DNA from: Alphaproteobacteria bacterium
Lineage (GTDB): Bacteria; Pseudomonadota; Alphaproteobacteria; Rickettsiales; Rickettsiaceae
Direction of reading: 5' to 3'
Length of the DNA: 5,231 nt
NCBI GenBank assembly: GCA_020630305.1
Contig: JAHDBQ010000075.1
Coordinates: forward strand, 1 to 5,231
Shown: positions 1-5,118 of the stretch, piece after piece
Numbering within the stretch: position 1 is the stretch's first letter
Layout of the letters: every line of letters begins with the position of its first letter
Notes under the pieces: model-generated
Told to the model about the DNA's origin: nothing
What the model saw: only the letters and a program-made list of their open reading frames with translations
Databases searched by the model: none
Made by a program: the position numbers and the translations under genes

Positions 1-1
1 A

Positions 2-637
2 AGCATGTCTTTATTTATGTATCAGTCACCTAATAAAGCAAAGAGGCTGCATTTTGATGTGCTTCCAAAGTCAGTAGATGAATATTTGGCATTTAATAAA
101 AAATATCATGAGGAAGAAGATATTCAGAAAAAATTAGCCAATCCGGTTTATCATATTCATAATGGTGATGTGCCAGAGATTAATAATTATGGGATTAGCT
201 TTGCGCTGCTACTTAATTTAGCATCTGTTTGTAACCCTGATGATAAATCTGTACTTTGGGGTTTCATTTCTAAATATGCTCCAGACGCCACTCCTGTGAA
301 TGCACCATATTTAGATCATATGACTGGCTTTGCTGTAAATTATTATAATGATTTTGTTAAAAGCACAAAAGATTATTTGGCTGCAAATGAAAAACAAAAG
401 CAGCTGCTTAATCAGATTGTTGAATCCTTGCAAGGCGTAAATGGTTCAGAAACTGCAGAGGAAATACAAAGCTTAATCTATGCAATTGGCAGAGAGGCAG
501 GCTATGAGAATTTAAGAGATTTCTTTAAAGAGATATATCAGATATTGCTCGGCCAGACTCAAGGACCAAGGCTAGTTAGCTTTTTCAAACTATACGGAAT
601 TCAAGAAACAATAGCTTTAATTAAAAACAAAATGTAG
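2..637 (+). CDS. lysS: Lysyl-tRNA synthetase, class I (archaeal type), C-terminal part; 5' end outside window
   Basis: LysRS attaches lysine to tRNA(Lys) in the cytoplasm; the class I form replaces the usual class II enzyme in many alphaproteobacteria, archaea and spirochetes. About 212 codons are visible and the frame is open to the left edge, so the Met at base 5 is an internal residue, not the start. The recognisable block SPNKAKRLHFDVLPK, followed by VDEYLAF, is typical of the region where the catalytic part passes into the C-terminal helical anticodon-binding domain. The very end (GPRLVSFFKLYG, then ETIALI) matches the usual C-terminus of alphaproteobacterial class I LysRS. From family knowledge the full protein should be about 520-530 residues, so roughly 60%, including the HIGH- and KMSKS-type motifs, lies upstream. 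The natural C-terminus with a TAG stop suggests an intact gene. No T-rich terminator hairpin follows; a repeat cluster begins within 10 bases. Confidence 0.88.
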   Translation, partial: SMSLFMYQSPNKAKRLHFDVLPKSVDEYLAFNKKYHEEEDIQKKLANPVYHIHNGDVPEINNYGISFALLLNLASVCNPDDKSVLWGFISKYAPDATPVNAPYLDHMTGFAVNYYNDFVKSTKDYLAANEKQKQLLNQIVESLQGVNGSETAEEIQSLIYAIGREAGYENLRDFFKEIYQILLGQTQGPRLVSFFKLYGIQETIALIKNKM

Positions 638-642
638 TCTCG

Positions 643-963
643 TTAAAGGGGTTATAAGATCCTCCAAGCGAGTTCAGAATGACACCCGAGGGTGTGGCGA
701 GTTAAGTGGCCATAATTAAAATCCTATGCTCAATTATATTTCGTCATTGGCGGGCTTGATCCGGAATCTCTACTTAAATTTTCAAGGGTGTAATAGGCTG
801 AAATGGTAATGAGATCCTGAAATAAATTCAGAATAACACCTAGGTGAGGAGAGGTGTAATGTTAAAATCAGAATTCAGAAGCTTAAACAAACTATGTTAC
901 CCCAGATTTGCCCGTGATCTCTATTTTATTAGCAACATGTGTAATATGCTGAAGGGTTTGTAA
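643..963. repeat. Diverged ~152-bp tandem repeat units of a dispersed palindromic family
   Basis: This fills most of the 430-base gap between lysS and the next gene, in which I see no coding region or tRNA. Similar blocks recur at offsets of about 151-155 bases. The block at 646-665 (AAGGGGTTATAAGATCCTCC) is echoed by TGAGATCCT at 810-818, and again by CTGAAGGGTTTGTAA at 949-963. TTCAGAATGACACC near 673 is echoed by TTCAGAATAACACC at 827-840. GTGTAATAGGCTGAA at 788-802 is echoed by GTGTAATATGCTGAA at 939-953, and ATCTCTA at 766-772 by the same at 918-924. Within a unit, CGTCATTGGCGGGCTTGATC at 742-761 is the inverse counterpart of the GATCCTGAA...TTCAG type, so each unit can fold back on itself. 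Small perfect palindromes lie at 682-695 (ACACCCGAGGGTGT) and 837-846 (CACCTAGGTG). I infer a decayed non-autonomous intergenic repeat. Confidence 0.6.
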
Positions 964-1004
964 AATAAATAAGAGTAATTTTTTTATGATCAAGAATTAG
1001 ATAC

Positions 1005-1032
1005 TTGTTTTTTTCTTTTAGTCATGTATAAA
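1005..1032 (+). promoter_or_regulatory. Possible sigma70-type promoter for the 315-residue protein gene
   Basis: TTGTTT at 1005-1010 and TATAAA at 1027-1032 are separated by 16 bases, and the -10-like box is directly preceded by TG. Transcription would start near 1039, giving a leader of about 29 bases before the ATG at 1068. In AT-rich DNA such matches arise easily by chance, so this is only a candidate. Confidence 0.35.
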
Positions 1033-1067
1033 TTTCCAGTGTTAGAACTAGAAACAAATAGAGTGCA

Positions 1068-2015
1068 ATGAAACAAGGAAAGTTTGAAAAAAAATTTGTA
1101 GCTACTTTTTTCAAAAGTGAACTATATAAAAGATTGGTAGGTTCTATTGATCCGGATTATTATGCAATTATTATCCAAGATAAACAGAATAAAGAAAAAT
1201 TCATCACTATACTAAGATCAGTTGATAATAATTATAATTTATTATTTGGTTTGGATATTGAAAGATTTAAATATTCGATTCAAAAATCTTATGCTATTTC
1301 TAGTTTTTTAAATACGTCCATGCATTACAGGCAAAGAAATCAAATCACTCCTGATAAAAATGCTGAGTCTGATATTAAGAATAAATCGGATCTTTTTAAA
1401 TTGATAGCTTCATTTACAGATACAGGTTATAAAGAGTTTTGTGATAGTGCGGAATATAGAAATAATATGCAAAAAATTATTGCAAATAATCTTTTTAATG
1501 AGTCTGAGTTGAAGAAGCTATGCGAGGATCATACAAAAGAGTATATAAAACTGATTGCAGATAATATGTATGAAGTAGCTATCATGCTAAAAAATGGGAG
1601 CAAAATAGGAGATGTAATAAAATTATTGCACTGTTCATCTAGTGAATTAAAAAAAATTACAATTAGATTTGGAAAGCTTAAGAAGCTAAAAGATGCAGCT
1701 GATGAAACAAAGCATAAGAAAGAGCTTTATAAAGAATATTTTGATAAACAAAATACGCAATCAGACGCAGGTCTTTGCTTGCTGAGTAAAGACCTGGAAA
1801 AAGAAATATTTGGCGCTTTTAAAAATATTACACAACTCAAGAGTACTGTAAATGGTACAGTGTTTGGCGGGCAAGAGGTGTACGCTGGGAACTTAAGTCT
1901 ATTTAATGATATATGTAAATATGGATTGCATGAAGATGCTAACTCAGCTTTAAATCCAGCAGGTGATTTAAATTATTATAATAAACCTATTGCCGATTCT
2001 TATCTTGAAGGCTAA
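1068..2015 (+). CDS. Hypothetical protein, 315 residues, Lys-rich, predicted soluble
   Basis: I do not recognise this protein. The start is well bounded: an in-frame TAG at 1059-1061 lies 6 bases before the ATG, and the only Shine-Dalgarno-like element is a weak GAG at 1061-1063. There is no signal peptide, lipobox or membrane-length hydrophobic segment. The first ~80 residues mix strand- and helix-like stretches rich in aromatic residues (FVATFFKSELYKRL, then DPDYYAIII). The middle, about residues 100-235, is strongly charged and Lys-rich and looks helical (for example SELKKITIRFGKLKKLKD). The last ~65 residues are less charged, with GTVFGGQEVYAGNLSLF and an Asn/Tyr-rich tail. No catalytic motif or repeat is visible. 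Codon use is AT-rich like its neighbours, so there is no sign of recent transfer. The next gene starts 74 bases downstream. A lineage-restricted protein, possibly host-interacting, is a guess from its orphan character only. Confidence 0.8.
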   Translation: MKQGKFEKKFVATFFKSELYKRLVGSIDPDYYAIIIQDKQNKEKFITILRSVDNNYNLLFGLDIERFKYSIQKSYAISSFLNTSMHYRQRNQITPDKNAESDIKNKSDLFKLIASFTDTGYKEFCDSAEYRNNMQKIIANNLFNESELKKLCEDHTKEYIKLIADNMYEVAIMLKNGSKIGDVIKLLHCSSSELKKITIRFGKLKKLKDAADETKHKKELYKEYFDKQNTQSDAGLCLLSKDLEKEIFGAFKNITQLKSTVNGTVFGGQEVYAGNLSLFNDICKYGLHEDANSALNPAGDLNYYNKPIADSYLEG

Positions 2016-2023
2016 TATTTTAT

Positions 2024-2052
2024 TTGCTTATATTAAACGCTTGGAGTATATT
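2024..2052 (+). promoter_or_regulatory. Weak candidate promoter for the small lipoprotein gene
   Basis: TTGCTT at 2024-2029 and TATATT at 2047-2052 have a 17-base spacer. A second -10-like TATAAC lies at 2061-2066 but has no well-spaced -35 partner. The gap is short and very AT-rich, so read-through from the upstream gene is equally possible. Confidence 0.25.
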
Positions 2053-2089
2053 AGATAAAGTATAACATAACTCATAACAAAACAAAAGA

Positions 2090-2290
2090 ATGAAAAACAT
2101 AATATTTTTAATGGTGTCTGCCATTATATTTTTAGCAGCTTGCACAACTAAAGGCAAAAGAAGATGGGGAATGCTTGATTCAATGCCAACTGAAGAATAT
2201 ATAAAGAAGAATCAGCCTATGGATATGCCTCCGCACTTTATAGAAGGTGACTATCCAAAAGTTAGCGTGCCAGATCAAAAGAAAAAATAA
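2090..2290 (+). CDS. Small lipoprotein, 66 residues
   Basis: The protein has a textbook lipoprotein signal: Met-Lys-Asn, a hydrophobic stretch (residues 4-15), then the lipobox LAAC with the Cys to be lipidated at position 18. The mature part of 49 residues starts CTTKGKRRWG and should be anchored to a membrane facing the periplasm. The mature chain contains PTEEYIKKNQPMDMPPHF. This faintly recalls the 'P-DEF...P-L-MPP-[DH]F' block of DUF3035/BamF-type alphaproteobacterial lipoproteins linked to the outer-membrane barrel assembly machine, but the protein is much shorter than those and the resemblance is by eye only. The chain ends in a basic QKKK-type tail. An in-frame TAA at 2075-2077 bounds the start; the ribosome-binding site is poor (AAAGA almost touching the ATG). 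The downstream epimerase-like gene starts 69 bases later. The lipoprotein call is firm, the role is not known. Confidence 0.82.
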   Translation: MKNIIFLMVSAIIFLAACTTKGKRRWGMLDSMPTEEYIKKNQPMDMPPHFIEGDYPKVSVPDQKKK

Positions 2291-2359
2291 CTTTTTCCTG
2301 CTATTTAGTTTTTTAAAAGATTATGATGAACGCCTTAGTGGTAATTTATCTAGAGTATT

Positions 2360-3241
2360 ATGATAGATAAAAAGAAATGCTTTATTTTTGGTTATGGTTA
2401 TACTGCTGATTATTTAAGAAAGATGTTATTAGGTAGTGGCTGGGAAGTTGTAGTTACTTCTAGGCAGAAACATACACAGTTTGCAGATAAGGACTTTGTG
2501 ATCGACTATAGTGATGCTGCTATAGTTGAGCATGAACTTGCTGATTCTACCCATCTAGTTTCAACAGTGCCGCCGGATGATTCTGGTGATGTTATTTTTA
2601 AAGATTTTCCGGATTTTGACAAACTCACCGCCAATATTTATAGCACGCATTACATATCTGCAACTAGCGTGTATGGCAACCATGATGGAAATATAATTGA
2701 TGAGAATATAGAGGTTGCGACTAAAAATGGCGGAGATCAAGGGCGCATTGAGGCTGAGCATCAATGGGACTCATACGCTAAAAGAAATAATTTTCCCCTT
2801 AATATATACCGGCTTAGCGCAATTTATGGGCCAGGTCGTAGCGCTCTTGATAGAGTAAAATCTCAAAAAATTTCTGTGCACAAAAAAGGACATTTGTTTT
2901 CTAGAATCCATATAGAAGATATTACAAATATTCTGTGCGTAGCGTTAGTAGAGAATAAAAATGAGAGTAGGGTGTATTCGAAAGAGATATATAATTTGGC
3001 AGATGATTACCCTGCAACTATTTCAGAAGTTAATAATTATGCTTGTAAGCTTCTTGATTTGCCGCCTTTACAAGTAATTGATTATGATGATGCAAATCTA
3101 AACCCCAGAATGCGCAAGTTTTTTGCAAGCAATAAAAAAATTGACAATCAAAAAGTCAAAAAAGCATTCAAATTAAAACTAAAATATCCAGATTATAAAA
3201 CGGGTCTGAAGTCTTGCTTGAGGCTCATGCATTCGTTTTAA
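2360..3241 (+). CDS. Atypical SDR / NAD-dependent epimerase-like protein (YeeZ/COG0451 type)
   Basis: This is a 293-residue Rossmann-fold protein of about normal length for the family, probably cytoplasmic. Residues 7-19 carry the dinucleotide-binding motif (CFIFGYGYTADYL, GxGxxA) after strand beta-1, with VVVTSR at 30-35 closing beta-2. LVSTVPP at 66-72, YISATSVYG at 98-106 and IYRLSAIYGPGRSALDRV at 149-166 follow the conserved order of this family, as does FSRIHIEDI at 180-188, the substrate-side loop. The usual catalytic YxxxK is absent: the expected position reads GRIEAEHQW (128-136), as in the atypical SDR subgroup that includes E. coli YeeZ. NAD(P) binding is therefore well supported, but neither the reaction nor the substrate can be named. 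The start is bounded by a TAG at 2351-2353, with a weak GAG at 2353-2355 as ribosome-binding site. The gene converges on the ankyrin gene across a palindromic repeat. Confidence 0.87.
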   Translation: MIDKKKCFIFGYGYTADYLRKMLLGSGWEVVVTSRQKHTQFADKDFVIDYSDAAIVEHELADSTHLVSTVPPDDSGDVIFKDFPDFDKLTANIYSTHYISATSVYGNHDGNIIDENIEVATKNGGDQGRIEAEHQWDSYAKRNNFPLNIYRLSAIYGPGRSALDRVKSQKISVHKKGHLFSRIHIEDITNILCVALVENKNESRVYSKEIYNLADDYPATISEVNNYACKLLDLPPLQVIDYDDANLNPRMRKFFASNKKIDNQKVKKAFKLKLKYPDYKTGLKSCLRLMHSF

Positions 3242-3283
3242 TTGCTGATGTCACTAAGAACTATGTCATGGGCTAATTCATTT

Positions 3284-3391
3284 GGAGGATCTCATAAACC
3301 CTTCAGTGCAGTGTAGTGTTTCAAGGTTAATGTCATCCTGAATCAAGTTCGGGATGACATTAGTTGAGGAAAGGTTTTGAGATCCCTCAGG
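3284..3391. repeat. Nested palindromic intergenic repeat between convergent genes
   Basis: The inner stem has arms 3328-3342 and 3348-3362: 15 pairs, all Watson-Crick except one position that would be G-U in RNA, around the loop TCAAG. An outer pair of arms, GGATCTCA at 3287-3294 and TGAGATCC at 3378-3385, extends with small mismatches to 3303 and 3371. The left arm 3284-3303 is the reverse complement of 646-665 at 18 of 20 positions. TAGTTGAGGAAAGGT at 3361-3375 matches TAGGTGAGGAGAGGT at 841-855, so this belongs to the same family as the repeats downstream of lysS. No T-tract flanks the stem on either strand, so it is not a canonical intrinsic terminator, although a hairpin here could limit read-through between the two convergent genes. 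Confidence 0.75.
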
Positions 3392-3432
3392 CCTATCGTT
3401 CGCTTACAAAAGAGCTTATTTTATCAGAAAGG

Positions 3433-4743
3433 TCATTCCTCTACCGGCTGGTTTCCATCACCGGTTAACGCTGGTTCATTATCTGCCAGCAAATCTACAT
3501 CCGTTTTCACCTCGTTTGTATTATTAGGGAATATTTCCATAACAAGCTCAAGAGGGGTTTTAACAGTCGCCTCTTCATTTTGCCCTTCATTTTCTGCCTC
3601 GTCTACCGCGTCGTTTTGAACACCTTGCTCCACTTCAGCGTTACCGTCTTGAACCGCAGTAAGCTTTACAGAATGCAGAAAATCTTTCCATAAAAAACTA
3701 GCAATTATACCTTTCATATCTTTATTCATTATAGTTTTAATTTTTGACCCAAGAGAAGCAATAGCTTCATTATGCACTTCATCAGCAGAATTTATGTTAA
3801 AGCCGCTTGCTACTCCGAGTATCACCGGCCAATATTCTTTAAAATACTTAAAAGCACGTTTTTCTAAATATTCACTTTCAATCTGCAAAATTTCAAACAG
3901 CTCTTGTTTGCCAAGGAATTGACCCACTTGCTTTTTAGAATTTCTTTCAAAATAAGATTCATAGCCAAATAATAATTCATTCATATCCCAATTTTGCTCG
4001 CTATCATCTTTTGTTAGTGGGCTTAAGGATTTGCAATATTGCTCGGCTAAATCAAATTTTTCTACAAAAGAAAGAAGTTTGAAGATTTTAATACATTGTT
4101 GCATTGTTTTTTTACTATAAAATCCTTTTCTATTTAATAGACTTCGTGCTACATCTAGAGCAGTTTCACCAGTGCATCCTATTACATAAATATCAGCACC
4201 CGCATCAAGTATCATTTCAACAATTTCTGGGTTATAAGTAAGTACAGCTGATATTAAAGGTGATGCATCACTGTCATGTTTATTTAATATGTTTGGATCT
4301 GCGCCAGCCTTAAGAAGCATTTCGACACTGTCTTTACATGCATGCTGCAAAGCAATGGATAAATAAGTTCTTGTTCCGAAAATATACTTTTTATCAGTAC
4401 TATCCAGATAATTTGGTTCAGTTCCAGCTTCAAGCAATATCTTTGTAATAGGTATAACTTTATTATCAAAGGCAATAATATAGCTCAAAGCTGTGCCTCC
4501 ACATTCAGATATGTGGTTTGGGTTTGCACCCTCCTTAAGTAACATTTTAACAACTTCTTCGTGGTAGTTACCTGCAGCCACAAATAAGGCTGTTTTTCCT
4601 CGGGTATCGACTTGGTTTGGATCTGCGCCCTCCTTAAGTAACATTTTAACAACTTCTTCGTGGTAGTTACCTGCAGCCACAAATAAGGCTGTTTTTCCTC
4701 GGGTATCGACTTGGTTTGGATCTGCGCCCTCCTTAAGTAACAT
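3433..4743 (-). CDS. Ankyrin-repeat protein, main C-terminal portion (436 codons after the amber stop)
   Basis: Ankyrin repeats are protein-binding scaffolds, and in intracellular bacteria such proteins often act on host targets. Starting at ATG 4743, ankyrin repeats occupy residues 1 to ~205. The second half of repeat 1 (MLLKEGA) is followed by two identical 33-residue repeats (DPNQVDTRGKTALFVAAG...), at about residues 8-40 and 41-73. Three more diverged repeats begin at NPN (74), EPN (109) and DPN (149), then a terminal half-repeat (DIYVIGCTGETALDVARSLL, 184-203). Residues ~205-365 form an unrecognised helical-looking region without a membrane-length segment. Residues 366-436 are a strongly acidic, probably disordered tail with two Lys and no Arg. 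ATG 4743 is not a convincing natural start: it lies mid-repeat and the nearest AGGA is 18 bases upstream. It more likely marks the remainder of the gene that starts at 5043. The acidic tail is unlike the basic C-termini often described for vir-type secretion substrates. Confidence 0.75.
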   Translation of the reverse strand: MLLKEGADPNQVDTRGKTALFVAAGNYHEEVVKMLLKEGADPNQVDTRGKTALFVAAGNYHEEVVKMLLKEGANPNHISECGGTALSYIIAFDNKVIPITKILLEAGTEPNYLDSTDKKYIFGTRTYLSIALQHACKDSVEMLLKAGADPNILNKHDSDASPLISAVLTYNPEIVEMILDAGADIYVIGCTGETALDVARSLLNRKGFYSKKTMQQCIKIFKLLSFVEKFDLAEQYCKSLSPLTKDDSEQNWDMNELLFGYESYFERNSKKQVGQFLGKQELFEILQIESEYLEKRAFKYFKEYWPVILGVASGFNINSADEVHNEAIASLGSKIKTIMNKDMKGIIASFLWKDFLHSVKLTAVQDGNAEVEQGVQNDAVDEAENEGQNEEATVKTPLELVMEIFPNNTNEVKTDVDLLADNEPALTGDGNQPVEE

Positions 4744-4751
4744 TTTAACAA
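4529..4751 (-). repeat. Perfect 99-bp tandem repeat, 2.25 copies, inside the ankyrin gene
   Basis: Bases 4529-4627 and 4628-4726 are identical by eye over all 99 positions, and 4727-4751 repeats the first 25 bases again. One unit encodes exactly one 33-residue ankyrin repeat, so copy number can change without altering the frame. The matching stops at A4528/G4627 on one side and at T4752/C4653 on the other. The lack of any silent difference points to a recent duplication or ongoing gene conversion; the other repeats of the same protein are clearly diverged. Confidence 0.95.
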
Positions 4752-4758
4752 TGCTAAT

Positions 4759-4761
4759 CTA
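4759..4761 (-). other. In-frame amber (TAG) codon splitting the ankyrin gene
   Basis: On the minus strand the context is AAA GGA TAG ATT AGC. Both flanking stretches are in the same frame and both are good ankyrin sequence, so this one codon is the only visible lesion. The tandem repeat tract ends 7 bases away, at 4751. Confidence 0.85.
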
Positions 4762-5043
4762 TCCTTTGTATGAAGCGTGAAATAAGGCGGCTTCTTGATT
4801 TTTGTAACCTAAGTTTGGGTCAAAGTTCTTAAGTATCTTTTTCGCAAAATTATCCTCACCACGCGCAGCAATTAGTTCATCTCCAGACTTACTAAGAAAG
4901 CAGTATATATCATAAATATTTCCTACAGCATCAAAATGCAAATCATTTTCTTCGTAATATATTTTTAGCCCTTTAGAGTCATCTTTTTCAATTAATTCTA
5001 TCACCTCGACAGACTGCTCATCTGTTAATTTCTTTTTTGTCAT
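4759..5043 (-). CDS. N-terminal fragment of the ankyrin-repeat protein (94 codons, ends at amber)
   Basis: This is the true 5' part of the ankyrin gene. Residues 1-74 (MTKKKLTDEQ onward) are a charged, probably helical leader without signal peptide or membrane segment. The first ankyrin repeat begins at Asp75 (DPNLGYKNQEAALFHASYKG) and is cut by TAG at residue 95, before its second helix. A product ending here would carry half of one ankyrin repeat and would probably not fold as an ankyrin domain. The start is the first ATG after an in-frame TAA; the ribosome-binding site is weak (AAAAAGA directly before the ATG). A promoter-like pair lies about 35-60 bases upstream on the same strand. Confidence 0.68.
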   Translation of the reverse strand: MTKKKLTDEQSVEVIELIEKDDSKGLKIYYEENDLHFDAVGNIYDIYCFLSKSGDELIAARGEDNFAKKILKNFDPNLGYKNQEAALFHASYKG

Positions 5044-5077
5044 TCTTTTTGATTTTGATTTTATTTATATCATAAAG

Positions 5078-5106
5078 CTTATACACAAAAAATTCTAATA
5101 AGCCAA
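5078..5106 (-). promoter_or_regulatory. Candidate promoter of the ankyrin gene
   Basis: On the minus strand, TTGGCT (5106-5101) and TATAAG (5083-5078) are separated by exactly 17 bases. Transcription would begin near 5071, about 28 bases before the ATG at 5043. The spacing and the match to the sigma70 consensus are good, but the surrounding DNA is AT-rich and nothing else confirms it. Confidence 0.42.
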
Positions 5107-5118
5107 TGCAAAAATTAA

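Larger units (their letters stand above)
3433..5043 (-). pseudogene. Ankyrin-repeat protein gene interrupted by one in-frame amber codon
   Basis: Reading the minus strand from ATG 5043-5041, the frame runs for 94 codons, meets TAG at 4761-4759, then continues in the same frame (Ile-Ser-Ile-Val-Lys-Met-Leu-Leu...) to a TGA at 3435-3433. Without the TAG the product would be about 536 residues. The stop falls inside ankyrin repeat 1, between ALFHASYKG and ISIVKMLL, exactly where a normal repeat has a residue such as His or Tyr (the equivalent place in the next repeats reads NYHEEVVKMLL). No frameshift is needed. I infer a substitution such as CAG, TAT or TAC to TAG. It may be a recent pseudogene, a read-through or two-part gene, or a sequencing error. 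The first ATG is bounded upstream by an in-frame TAA at 5067-5065. Confidence 0.72.

Noticed and set aside
638..1067. Search for a tRNA or small RNA gene in the gap after lysS
   Set aside because: No T-arm-like GGTTCRA consensus with a pairing acceptor stem was found; the folded structure seen is explained by the repeat units.
2561..2764. A 67-codon minus-strand frame inside the epimerase-like gene
   Set aside because: It is fully antisense to a well-supported Rossmann protein and shows no ribosome-binding site or family motif.
3328..3362. Strong hairpin considered as an intrinsic terminator
   Set aside because: No T-tract follows the stem on either strand, and the sequence belongs to a dispersed repeat family also present at 643-963.
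3377..3619. An 80-codon plus-strand frame, Ser-rich
   Set aside because: It lies mostly antisense to the acidic tail of the ankyrin gene and starts inside the palindromic repeat; the Ser richness is what Glu/Asp/Ala codons give when read on the other strand.
4284..4475. A 63-codon minus-strand frame
   Set aside because: It overlaps the ankyrin repeats in another frame and resembles no known protein.
4485..4751. An 88-codon minus-strand frame with its own internal repeats (CYLRRAQIQT repeated)
   Set aside because: It is a frame-shifted reading of the perfect 99-bp tandem repeat in the ankyrin gene; since 99 is divisible by 3, every frame of the repeat repeats. The ankyrin frame is the one with recognisable family sequence.
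4529..4751. Tandem identical units considered as a CRISPR array
   Set aside because: The units are 99 bp and contiguous with no variable spacers, and they encode one ankyrin repeat each.
4743..4769. Independent translation start at ATG 4743 using the upstream AAAGGA
   Set aside because: The AGGA is about 18 bases away from the ATG, too far for a normal Shine-Dalgarno spacing, and the ATG falls in the middle of an ankyrin helix whose first half is encoded upstream in the same frame.
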